Assembly: GCA_030428885.1 (NCBI GenBank) | Contig: JAUIEJ010000004.1 | Span: 124,001 to 188,000, forward strand | DNA length: 64,000 bases | Source of the DNA: Gemmatimonadota bacterium | GTDB lineage: Bacteria; Gemmatimonadota; Gemmatimonadetes; Longimicrobiales; Gaopeijiaceae | Reading direction: 5' to 3' | Shown here: one piece after another, positions 1 through 7,226 of the stretch | How positions within the stretch are numbered: the first letter of the stretch is position 1 | How the letters are laid out: each line of letters begins with the position of its first letter | The notes under the pieces: model-generated | Database searches by the model: none | What the model was told of the DNA's origin: nothing | The model's input: the letters and a program-made list of their open reading frames with translations, nothing else | Translations under genes and position numbers: made by a program

Positions 1-65
1 GACGTCGCGGTTTGTGGCGGCCATCGGCGACATCGCCGAGCCGTGGGCGCCTCGGGCACGGAGGT

Positions 66-81
66 TGGCACCGTTCCTGCA
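66..81 (+). promoter_or_regulatory. Candidate sigma-54 (-24/-12) promoter of the OmpA-like gene
   Basis: The stretch TGGCACCGTTCCTGCA has the invariant GG and GC pairs ten bases apart. It has a perfect TGGCAC -24 element and a CTGCA -12 element, against the consensus TGGCAC-N5-TTGCA. The predicted transcript would start near 92, leaving about 44 nt before the ATG at 136. Any upstream activator site would lie outside the window. Confidence 0.55.
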
Positions 82-135
82 AAGAGTGGGGGGTCCCCGC
101 GAGTCCGCTCGCTCACCATACGAGGAGAAACGACG

Positions 136-810
136 ATGATGGAAGGATCCCAGGGACGCTTCCTGGTTGCCGCCGCGCTGGTGTTCACCACCGCGGGATG
201 CGCCACCGTGAAGCAGGACGAGTTCCAGGCCGAGATGGAGCGCGTCCGGGCCGAGATGGCCCAGGGCGATCAGGCCGTCGAGGACCGGCTCAACAACCGG
301 GTCGACGGCGTCGAGACCTCCGTACAGGAGCTCGAGACCCGCATGGCCGCCCTGGAGACCGATCTCCAGGCTCTGGCCGCCGAGATGGACGCCACGGTGC
401 AGCGCCTCGAGGCGTCGCTCCGGTTCACCGCCCCCGTGCACTTCGGCTTCGACGCCGCCGAGGTCGACTCCGACGGGCGGGAGACCCTCCAGCGCTTCGC
501 GTCGGTGGTGAGCGAGCACTACCCCACCGCTCTCGTCACCGTGGAAGGCTTCACCGATCCTTCGGGTTCGGCCGAGTACAACCTCCGGCTCGGCCAGCGC
601 CGCGCCGAGGCCGTGAAGTCGGTCCTGGTGGACGACGCCGGCATGAACGGCGAGACCATCCGCGCCGTGAGCTACGGTGAGGACACCCGCCGTCTGGTCC
701 AGCCCGGTGAGACCGGGCCCGGTGCCCGGGGTCGGGCCAACCGTCGCGTCGTGCTCGTGATCGAGCACGCCGATGCGGCCACCGCCGCGAGCATCGTCGC
801 GGGCTCGTAA
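136..810 (+). CDS. OmpA-family peptidoglycan-associated lipoprotein
   Basis: This is a predicted lipoprotein of 224 residues that should anchor in the outer membrane and bind peptidoglycan. The N-terminus is a short hydrophobic signal ending in a TAGC lipobox. A charged helical region of about 85 residues follows (heptad-like KQDEF...ETRMAALETDLQAL), probably a coiled coil. The C-terminal ~110 residues are an OmpA domain, with HFGFDAAEVD at its start and the typical NLRLGQRRAEAVKSVL helix. The ATG at 136 is chosen because GAGGAG lies 8-13 bases upstream; a longer in-frame start at 43 would bury the signal peptide. A candidate sigma-54 promoter precedes it and a strong hairpin follows. It resembles Pal-type proteins but is not near tol genes. 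Confidence 0.88.
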   Translation: MMEGSQGRFLVAAALVFTTAGCATVKQDEFQAEMERVRAEMAQGDQAVEDRLNNRVDGVETSVQELETRMAALETDLQALAAEMDATVQRLEASLRFTAPVHFGFDAAEVDSDGRETLQRFASVVSEHYPTALVTVEGFTDPSGSAEYNLRLGQRRAEAVKSVLVDDAGMNGETIRAVSYGEDTRRLVQPGETGPGARGRANRRVVLVIEHADAATAASIVAGS

Positions 811-835
811 GCCCCGACACCCACACACCTGGGCG

Positions 836-865
836 CGCCCCGGATCGCTTCGGCGGTCCGGGGCG
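836..865 (+). terminator. Rho-independent terminator with UUCG tetraloop
   Basis: The arms CGCCCCGGA and TCCGGGGCG enclose an inner CGC-TTCG-GCG, so the RNA would form one long hairpin capped by a stable cUUCGg tetraloop. TTTCC follows it. It lies 26 bp after the OmpA-family stop and before the next gene's ATG at 902. Confidence 0.8.
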
Positions 866-901
866 TTTCCAGTTCCGGGTCGCCGGGCGACCTTCGGTGC
901 C

Positions 902-2086
902 ATGAAACGAGTTCTCTACGTCGAACTGAACGAGGACGGCACCGTCGGCGGATCCCACCGGATCCAGGCCGATCTGGTGACGCGCCTCCCCGACGAACTC
1001 GAGCCCGTGGTGCTCCACTACGAGGACAACCGGTGGGCCCGTCGTCTGGCCGCGGGCGGCGTGGAGGTTCACACCTGGGACGAGGTCCGGCGCCGGGAGG
1101 TCGACGCCATGAACGCCGGGGGCCGGCTCACCACGGCCCGGGTCCTGGCGAGCATGGTCCAGACCCGGCGTCGCTTTCTCCGGGACCACCGCATCGACCT
1201 GCTCCATCTCAACAACTCCCCCTTCCAGGGCCGGGACGACTGGCTTCCCGCCGCCCTCCTCGCGGGCGTGCCCTGCGCGGTCTACGGCATGGGCGACGCC
1301 ATGCCCGAGCCCAGCGCCTTCCGCCGGTGGCTCATGCGCCGCTTCGATCTGATCCTGCCCCTGAGCCGGCTGGTCCAGGAGAGCCTGGCCGACAACGGGA
1401 TCCCCCGAGATCGCATGGTGCTGGCCTATCCGGGCATGGACATCGACGGGATCGAGCGCAGCGCCCGACGAGCGGCAGCCCAGGTCCGGGCCGAATTCGG
1501 ACTCCCCCCGGAGGGTGTCCTGGCCGTCATGGTGGGCAACCTCCGGCACTGGAAGGGCCAGCACGTGGTGGTGGAGGCGATGGGGGCCCTGACGCCGGAC
1601 GAGCGCCGGGACCTGACGGTGCTCCTGGTGGGTGACATCGGCCCTCTCCACGAGGCCTACACGGCCCAGCTCCAGGAGCGGATCCGCGCATTGGATCTGG
1701 TGGACACCGTGCGGGTGGTGGGGCACCGGGACGACGTGCCCGACCTCCTGGAGGCCGCCGACATCGCCGTCCACGCCTCGGTGATTCCCGAGCCCTTCGG
1801 CCTCGTCGTGCTGGAGGGCATGGCCCACGGCTGTGCCATGGTGGCGGCGGGAGCCGGAGGCCCGGTGGAGATGCTCACACCCGAATCGGGGCTGCTCTAC
1901 GATTCGGCCCGCCCCGAAGAACTGGCGGCGCACCTGCGCCTGCTCCTCTCCGACCCGGCGACCCGGGCGGAGTTCGGACGACAGGCGCGGCGGCGGGCCC
2001 GGGACTTCGACATCCGGGAGCACGTGCGCATCGTCACCGACGCGTACCGCCCCCTTCTGGATCTCCCGCCGGCTTCAGGCGTGTAG
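902..2086 (+). CDS. Glycosyltransferase family 4 (GT-B fold)
   Basis: This 394-residue cytosolic or membrane-associated glycosyltransferase probably adds a sugar to a lipid-linked glycan. The N-terminal half has the MKRVLYVELN strand followed by GGSHRIQADLVTRL, the donor-family loop. The C-terminal half has VGNLRHWKGQ and the nucleotide-sugar EX7E signature in EPFGLVVLE, followed by HGCAMVAAGAGGPVEML. The ATG at 902 is chosen because the protein begins directly with the first beta strand. No Shine-Dalgarno sequence is evident; GACCTT stands 7 bases before the ATG. The donor and acceptor sugars cannot be deduced. It converges with the next gene, overlapping it by 12 bp, and lies beside the EPS locus, so a role in surface polysaccharide assembly is inferred. 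Confidence 0.85.
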   Translation: MKRVLYVELNEDGTVGGSHRIQADLVTRLPDELEPVVLHYEDNRWARRLAAGGVEVHTWDEVRRREVDAMNAGGRLTTARVLASMVQTRRRFLRDHRIDLLHLNNSPFQGRDDWLPAALLAGVPCAVYGMGDAMPEPSAFRRWLMRRFDLILPLSRLVQESLADNGIPRDRMVLAYPGMDIDGIERSARRAAAQVRAEFGLPPEGVLAVMVGNLRHWKGQHVVVEAMGALTPDERRDLTVLLVGDIGPLHEAYTAQLQERIRALDLVDTVRVVGHRDDVPDLLEAADIAVHASVIPEPFGLVVLEGMAHGCAMVAAGAGGPVEMLTPESGLLYDSARPEELAAHLRLLLSDPATRAEFGRQARRRARDFDIREHVRIVTDAYRPLLDLPPASGV

Positions 2087-2521
2087 GTCGGGATTCCCGT
2101 CGAGGAACCGCAGGGAGAACCGGAAGGTGGTGATGTGCCACCCCCGGGGGGAATCTCGCAGGGCGATGTCGTAGGTCCCCACGAACATGCGAGTCTCGCC
2201 TCCCGGGGCGCCCCGGAGGTGGTGGTAGGCGATCCCGTGGCAGGCTACGTGGGCGTCGTCTTCGTGGATGGTCGAGCGCAGGTTGCCCACCTGATGGTGG
2301 ACCGCGTCGAGGGGGTCCAGGGCGGCGGCCCACGCCGCCACCAGCGCGTCGGCGTCGATGGCGCCCCGGGGTCCCCCGGACGACGACATGTCCACCTCCA
2401 GGGTATCGGTCATGAGGCGGCGCACCCGGCCCCAATCCCGACGATCCGTGGCGACGAAGAGCTCGATGACGGCCCGCTCCGCCGATGCCTGGCGCACCAT
2501 GTCCCGAATCAGTTGATCCAC
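2075..2521 (-). CDS. SnoaL-like (NTF2-superfamily) protein
   Basis: This protein of about 148 residues has the pattern of the SnoaL/NTF2-like alpha+beta barrel. It starts with a helix (AERAVIELFVATDRRDWGRVRRLMTDTLEVDM), continues with a central GPRGAIDADALVAAWAAAL segment, and ends in a beta-rich HEDDAHVACHGIAYH...GWHITTFRFSLRFLDGN tail. Homologues include polyketide cyclases, steroid isomerase-like proteins and many uncharacterised small proteins, so no reaction is assigned. I chose the GTG at 2521 because GGAG stands 9 bases upstream; the ATG at 2500 is a shorter alternative. It is transcribed alone, convergent with the glycosyltransferase. Confidence 0.75.
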   Translation of the reverse strand: MDQLIRDMVRQASAERAVIELFVATDRRDWGRVRRLMTDTLEVDMSSSGGPRGAIDADALVAAWAAALDPLDAVHHQVGNLRSTIHEDDAHVACHGIAYHHLRGAPGGETRMFVGTYDIALRDSPRGWHITTFRFSLRFLDGNPDLHA

Positions 2522-2664
2522 GGTGTGATTCTCCACTCGACGCGGTTCGTGCCGCCGGTGGGCGGCCCTCCGAACGATGATGCCACACCCACCCAACCGT
2601 CGCAATCGGGACCCGGGTCGGAGCCGGGGAGTACCAGACGCATCCCCCCACCGGAGGCACGACC

Positions 2665-3039
2665 GTGCGCTTCCCCGCCATCTTCGCCGCCCTCGCCGTC
2701 GCCGCCCTGGGAACGGCCTGTTCCCCTCGGACCACCGCCAATCCCTTTCAGGGCGGCGTCGACGGAGAGCGCACCATCCGGGTGGAGGTGCGAAACCTCA
2801 ACTTCTCCGACGCCACCATCTACGCCTTCCGGGGCACGGAGCGCGTCCGGCTGGGGGTGGTGACGGGGAAGACCGACGAGGACTTCCGCCTGGCCTGGAC
2901 CCTCAACCAGCCGCTGCGGATCCAGATCGACCTCCTGGCCGGATCCCGCTGCACCACCCGGGCCATGGACGTGGTCCCCGGTGAGGTCATCCAGGTCCAG
3001 GTGCCCAGCGATCTCGCCCGGGATCCGAACTGCACCTGA
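2665..3039 (+). CDS. Small lipoprotein of unknown function
   Basis: This 124-residue protein starts with a lipoprotein signal (MRFPAIFAALAVAALGTACS, lipobox GTAC). A single small domain follows, predicted to be all-beta, with RTIRVEVRNLNFSDATIYAF near its start and a paired cysteine late in the chain (residues near 98 and 123) that could form a disulfide. I do not recognise the family. The GTG start at 2665 is supported by GGAGG upstream. The 3' end overlaps the convergent glycerate-kinase-like gene by 53 bp. Confidence 0.7.
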   Translation: MRFPAIFAALAVAALGTACSPRTTANPFQGGVDGERTIRVEVRNLNFSDATIYAFRGTERVRLGVVTGKTDEDFRLAWTLNQPLRIQIDLLAGSRCTTRAMDVVPGEVIQVQVPSDLARDPNCT

Positions 3040-4207
3040 GGCCCGCCGGGGCGCGGTCCTCCTCCTCCACGACGACCACGGCGTGGAGATCGGGTTCCCC
3101 AGACGCCAGCGCCCAGGCGTCCACGGCCACGTGCGCGCTCCCCCCGAGGGCCGCACCGGCGGCCCGGCAGAGCGCGTCGAACCGGCCCCCCTCTCCGTCC
3201 AGCCGCCCTACGGCCAGGGCGCAGGCCGGCAGCGTCAGCCCCCCCAGACCGTCGGCCAGGGCCCTGCCCACCCGGGCCAGGCCCCGTCCCGCCGCCGTGG
3301 GATCGCCCCGGAATCCGTAGGTCAGCACCGAACAGTCCAGGCCCCGGGCCCGGGCCTCGGCCAGCGCCCCGGCCACGCCGGCGCCCCGGGTGCGGATCGT
3401 CTGGATCCCCTCGGCCCCGGAAGATGAGCGGCCCGCACCCGGGTGGGCGGCGTCGGGGGCCCGCAGCGCCGCCACGATCCCCGGGGGCAAGGGCAGTCCC
3501 GCCGCCCGCAGGCGAATCTCCAGATCCCGCCCAGAGGGCACGGCGGTGCCCAGGGGATCGGTCCCGGGGGGGTCGCCGCCCAGGCGCAGCCCCATGAGCC
3601 GGGCCGGCTGGATCCGTGCGGCGAGACCGCCGCAGGCGAGGCCGTTCAGGCGGTCCCGGAGTCCGGCCCGGGCCGCCGCCGACCAGCCCGCCCCGGCGGC
3701 CCGGGCGTCCAGCGTCCGGAGCACGTCCATGCCGGCGCCTTCCGGCGGCCGCGCGGCGGCCCACCCCCACTCGGGAGACAGAAGCACAAGCGCCCGGTCC
3801 CGCGGGCCCAGGGCCCGGGCCAGGGTCGCCACGGCGGCGCCGGCGTCCTCGGGCCGGGCCCCGAACACCGCCACGCTCGACGGGAGGCCGGGAAAGGGGT
3901 CCGAGGGGAGCGAACCCGGGACCGCCACCACGCCCTCGTCCACCGCATCGCCGAACACGCCCAGGGCGCCCCGGGCCATGGCCGGGGCGTCTCGCCCCAG
4001 GGCGAAGAGGGTCAGGCGCCCCGAGGGCTCCCGGGGATCCCGGGGGGCGCCCAGGGCCCGGAGAGCTTCCGAGGCCGCCCAGTCCTGGACGAAGGGGGTG
4101 TCGGCGAGGGCGGCGGCCGCCAGGAGTCCCGGATCGGCCGCCGCGCGCGACGCCCGGATCAGGGCGTCGAGATGCTCCCGGGCGGAGGCGCCGCCCGGTC
4201 CCGCCAC
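2987..4207 (-). CDS. Divergent type-2 glycerate kinase-like protein (DUF4147/MOFRL), probably degenerate
   Basis: This 406-residue protein follows the layout of GckA/TtuD-type glycerate 2-kinases. It begins with a helix (AREHLDALIRASRAAADP), continues with a GRLTLFALGRDAPAMARGAL segment, has a Rossmann-like middle, and ends in a MOFRL-like tail. Key signatures are eroded. The expected GKA near the N-terminus reads GRDA, the SGGGSA loop reads LSPEWGWA, and the GGE of the MOFRL domain is absent. It may therefore have lost kinase activity or changed substrate. The GTG start at 4207 has GGAG 8 bases upstream and lies 16 bp after the export-protein stop, so it is the last gene of the glmS/export operon. 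Its 3' end overlaps the convergent lipoprotein by 53 bp. Confidence 0.6.
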   Translation of the reverse strand: MAGPGGASAREHLDALIRASRAAADPGLLAAAALADTPFVQDWAASEALRALGAPRDPREPSGRLTLFALGRDAPAMARGALGVFGDAVDEGVVAVPGSLPSDPFPGLPSSVAVFGARPEDAGAAVATLARALGPRDRALVLLSPEWGWAAARPPEGAGMDVLRTLDARAAGAGWSAAARAGLRDRLNGLACGGLAARIQPARLMGLRLGGDPPGTDPLGTAVPSGRDLEIRLRAAGLPLPPGIVAALRAPDAAHPGAGRSSSGAEGIQTIRTRGAGVAGALAEARARGLDCSVLTYGFRGDPTAAGRGLARVGRALADGLGGLTLPACALAVGRLDGEGGRFDALCRAAGAALGGSAHVAVDAWALASGEPDLHAVVVVEEEDRAPAGLRCSSDPGRDRWAPGPG

Positions 4208-4223
4208 GAACGGGTCTCCAGGC

Positions 4224-5087
4224 TCAGAAGACCCGGACCCCCAGCAGGACCGTGGAGCCGATGATGAGGGCGTACCGCCCCACTTCCACCCAGATGTTGG
4301 TCTGGGACTGCTGGGGCACCTCGATGACGTCACCGGCCTGGAGGTTCAACTGGTCCAGGGTGCGGCCCTCGGCGATGACGGACTGGAGCTGCTCGCCGCC
4401 CCAGAGCACCTCCCCGGCCCGCCGGACCGAGATCTCCTCGTATTCGGCGTCGGAGGCGGGGCCCCCGGCCATCATGACGACGTCGCCCACGTTCTGGCTC
4501 GCCGCCGGATAGTAGAACCCCGGCGCCCCCACCGATCCGAAGACCGACACGCGGATCAGGGACTGGGCCTCCACCATGGGCTCCCGGATGTACTGGGCGA
4601 TCTCCCGGGTCAGGTGTTCCTGGAGCTCGGAGCGGAGCACACCCTGGAGGCTGATGGCCGGAATGTCGGGGAACTTCACCGACGGCCCGGCCTGGACCCC
4701 GAAGGTGGCGCCCACCGAGCCCGTGCCCGTGGGCACGGCGAGGGTTCCCGCCGTGGGTACGGTGGCCACCGGCGCGATGGCACCGGGGCTCTGGGCGTTC
4801 CAGTTCTCTCCCTGCACCTGGACGGCGATGCGGTCTCCCACCCGGAAATCTCCCTGGGCGAGGCGCTGGCGAATCTGCTCGGCCCGGAGCCGGGCCTGTT
4901 CCCGCACACCGCCGCTGTACTCGTCGGACGCGGCGGCCGCGTCGAGGCGCTGGAGCGATGCCTGGAGATCGGCCCGGGACATCTCCCGCCCCGACGACAC
5001 GAGGAAGTCCGGAGACTGGGCGGCGAGGCCCGGAGCCACCATGAGCCCCAGGCAGAGAAGGGTCCACGCTCGCATGATACGATTCAT
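4224..5087 (-). CDS. Polysaccharide export protein (Wza-like, PES/SLBB)
   Basis: This is a secreted envelope protein of about 287 residues, expected to form or contact the outer-membrane polysaccharide channel. A signal peptide (LLCLGLMVAPGLAAQ) comes first, then an alpha-helical stretch, the export (PES) domain around FRVGDRIAVQVQGENW, and an SLBB-like repeat (RVSVFGSVGAPGFYYP...VGDVVMMAGG). A C-terminal hydrophobic helix (YALIIGSTVLLGV) closes it. No lipobox cysteine is present, unlike E. coli Wza. The start could be the ATG at 5087 or 5075; the latter has AGGATG upstream. It begins 31 bp after glmS and is probably co-transcribed with it, linking EPS export to amino-sugar supply. Confidence 0.82.
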   Translation of the reverse strand: MNRIMRAWTLLCLGLMVAPGLAAQSPDFLVSSGREMSRADLQASLQRLDAAAASDEYSGGVREQARLRAEQIRQRLAQGDFRVGDRIAVQVQGENWNAQSPGAIAPVATVPTAGTLAVPTGTGSVGATFGVQAGPSVKFPDIPAISLQGVLRSELQEHLTREIAQYIREPMVEAQSLIRVSVFGSVGAPGFYYPAASQNVGDVVMMAGGPASDAEYEEISVRRAGEVLWGGEQLQSVIAEGRTLDQLNLQAGDVIEVPQQSQTNIWVEVGRYALIIGSTVLLGVRVF

Positions 5088-5118
5088 CCTGGGCACCTGG
5101 GAATCCTGAAATTCGAGG

Positions 5119-6945
5119 CTATTCGACGGTTACGCTCTTGGCAAGGTTCCGCGGACGGTCGACGTCGCATCCGCGCAACACTGCAATGTGGTACGCGAGA
5201 AGCTGGAGCGGAATCACCGTGAGCAGCGGGCTGAGGAGTTCGTGGGTCCGGGGCACCACCACTTCCCGGTCGGCCACCGACGCCAGATCCCGGTTCCCCT
5301 CGGTGGTGATGACCAGGATGCGGCCCCCCCGGGCCCGCACTTCCTGCACGTTGGATACCACCTTCGAGAAGATGTGGTCCGCAGGGGCCACCACCACCAC
5401 GGGCATGTCGTCGTCGATGAGGGCGATGGGCCCGTGCTTGAGTTCCGCTGCCGGGTATCCCTCGGCGTGGGCGTAGCTCACTTCCTTCAGCTTGAGGGCT
5501 CCCTCCAGGGCCACGGGGAACGACACCCCCCGTCCCAGATAGAGGGCATTGTCGGCCTCGGCGAAGGTGAGGGCGATGCGGGCCATCTCGTCGTCGAGCT
5601 TCAGCGCCCGCTCGATGAGATCGGGCAGCTCGGCCAGGGCGTTCACCACCTCCCGGCCCTGCTCCCGGTCCAATCCCCGGCGCCGGCCGAGATGGAGTCC
5701 CATGAGAAGAAGGGCCGCGAGCTGGGACGTGAACGCCTTGGTGGACGCCACCCCCACCTCGGGACCGGCGTGGAGGTAGATCCCTCCGTGAGCCTCCCGG
5801 GCGATGGTGCTGCCCACGGCGTTGACCACGCCGACGACCCGGGCCCCCCGGTCCCGGGCCGCCTTCATGGCCTCCAGCGTGTCGGCCGTCTCACCGGACT
5901 GGGAGATGGCCACCGCCAACGTGCCCTCGAGGGAAATGGGCGAGTGGTAGCGGAATTCCGACGCGTACTCCACGTCCACCGGGATTCCGGCCAGGGTTTC
6001 GATGAAATGGCGCCCCACCATGCCCGAGTGCCACGAGGTGCCGCACCCCAGGATCAGGACCCGGTCGATGTCCCGGATCTCCTCGTCGGTCAGGCGCAGC
6101 CCCAGGAGCCGGGCGTCGCCCTCCTCGGGCATGAGCCGCCCCCGGAGCGTGTTCCGGAGGCTTTCGGGCTGCTCGAAGATCTCCTTCTGCATGAAGTGGG
6201 CGTAGCCGCCCAGTTCGATGGAGGCGATGTCCCAGTCGATGGCCGACGTGGGGCGGGCCTGGTCTTCACCCTCGTGATCCAGGATCCGGTACCCGTCGGG
6301 CGTCAGGACCGCGATGTCGCCGTCCTCGAGGTAGATGACCGAGCGGGTGTGCTCCACCACCGCGGCGGGATCGGAGGCCACGAAGGTCTCGTCTTCCCCG
6401 AGGCCCAGGAGCACGGGCGATCCGCGCCGGGCCACCACGATGCGGTCCCGGAATTCTCCCGAGATCACGGCGATGCCATAGGCGCCCTCCACGACCCGCA
6501 GGGCGTTGCGCACCCGTTCCTCCAGGGACTCGCCCTCGGCCTCCTCGATGAGGTGGGCGATGACCTCCGTATCGGTGGGCGTGAGGAAGGTGTGCCCCCG
6601 ATCCCGGAGCAGCTTCCGGAGGGTGTCGGCGTTCTCGATGATCCCGTTGTGCACCACGGCGATCTCGCCGGTGCAATCGAGGTGGGGATGGGCGTTGGCC
6701 GTGGTGGGCGGTCCGTGGGTGGCCCATCGGGTGTGGGCGATGCCCATGTGCCCCACCACGGGATTGGCCTTCACGTGCTGGACGAGGTCGCCGACCCGAC
6801 CCTTCTTCTTCCGGATCTTGAGGCCCATGCCGTTCTGCACCGCCATCCCCGCCGAGTCGTACCCGCGGTATTCGAGGCGGGCCAGGCCCTCGAGGAGAAT
6901 GGGCGATACCTCACGCTTGCCGATGTAGCCTACGATGCCACACAA
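5119..6945 (-). CDS. glmS: Glutamine--fructose-6-phosphate aminotransferase (isomerizing)
   Basis: GlmS converts fructose 6-phosphate and glutamine to glucosamine 6-phosphate, the committed step to UDP-GlcNAc for peptidoglycan and surface polysaccharides. The N-terminal glutaminase domain begins CGIVGYIGKREV, with the catalytic cysteine directly after the start residue, and contains the HTRWATHG motif. Two SIS domains follow (GCGTSWHSG...SQSGETADTLEAM and the second around LGRGVSFPVALEGALKLKE), and the C-terminus ends LAKSVTVE. The TTG at 6945 is the true start: it puts Cys at position 2, GGAGG lies 7 bases upstream, and the 608-residue length matches the family. It heads an operon with the export protein. 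A 20-bp palindrome and a candidate sigma-54 promoter lie upstream. Confidence 0.96.
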   Translation of the reverse strand: MCGIVGYIGKREVSPILLEGLARLEYRGYDSAGMAVQNGMGLKIRKKKGRVGDLVQHVKANPVVGHMGIAHTRWATHGPPTTANAHPHLDCTGEIAVVHNGIIENADTLRKLLRDRGHTFLTPTDTEVIAHLIEEAEGESLEERVRNALRVVEGAYGIAVISGEFRDRIVVARRGSPVLLGLGEDETFVASDPAAVVEHTRSVIYLEDGDIAVLTPDGYRILDHEGEDQARPTSAIDWDIASIELGGYAHFMQKEIFEQPESLRNTLRGRLMPEEGDARLLGLRLTDEEIRDIDRVLILGCGTSWHSGMVGRHFIETLAGIPVDVEYASEFRYHSPISLEGTLAVAISQSGETADTLEAMKAARDRGARVVGVVNAVGSTIAREAHGGIYLHAGPEVGVASTKAFTSQLAALLLMGLHLGRRRGLDREQGREVVNALAELPDLIERALKLDDEMARIALTFAEADNALYLGRGVSFPVALEGALKLKEVSYAHAEGYPAAELKHGPIALIDDDMPVVVVAPADHIFSKVVSNVQEVRARGGRILVITTEGNRDLASVADREVVVPRTHELLSPLLTVIPLQLLAYHIAVLRGCDVDRPRNLAKSVTVE

Positions 6946-7003
6946 GGGACTTCCTCCGGATCGTCTGGGTCGGGGGCCGGGAGCGCCCGGCGACCCTCCC
7001 ATG

Positions 7004-7019
7004 TACAAGACCCGGACCA
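7004..7019 (-). promoter_or_regulatory. Possible sigma-54-like promoter of the glmS/export operon
   Basis: Read on the minus strand this is TGGTCCGGGTCTTGTA. It has the GG at -24 and TTG at -12 with the right spacing and closely resembles the element before the sugar transferase gene, TGGTCAGGGATTTGCC. The normally invariant GC at -12 is GT here, so this is the weakest of the proposed sigma-54 sites. The predicted start is near 6993, about 48 nt before the TTG. Confidence 0.3.
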
Positions 7020-7092
7020 CTCGAGGCCGCCGGCGGATACCCGCATGAATTCAAGCGTTTCGCGTGGCGGTGCCGGATCCGGCCCCGGAGGG

Positions 7093-7112
7093 TCGTTGCG
7101 CCGGCGCAACGA
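7093..7112. promoter_or_regulatory. Perfect 20-bp palindrome containing GTTGC-N6-GCAAC (activator operator candidate)
   Basis: TCGTTGCGCCGGCGCAACGA reads identically on both strands. Its core GTTGC-N6-GCAAC recurs twice before the sugar transferase gene and once imperfectly before the wzc-like gene. It lies between the divergent glmS operon and the receiver-domain gene, centred about 109 bp upstream of the predicted glmS transcript start. The repeated spacing argues for a dimeric activator site. Confidence 0.6.
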
Positions 7113-7226
7113 TCGTCGTCTACCTTCCACGCCGCGCCGCCGGCTCCGATCCGTGCGGAACGGCGACCCCCTCCGTTATACTGGCAACGGACGCCCTCCA
7201 CCCCTTCCCATCCAACGCCCCACGCC

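Noticed and set aside
43-135. Longer start for the OmpA-like protein
   Set aside because: It would put 31 residues before the lipoprotein signal and overlap the sigma-54-like element and RBS; the ATG at 136 is well supported.
12-680. Open frame beginning near the left edge in a different phase from the OmpA-like gene
   Set aside because: Arg/Gly/Pro-rich shadow of the lipoprotein gene, without a start signal.
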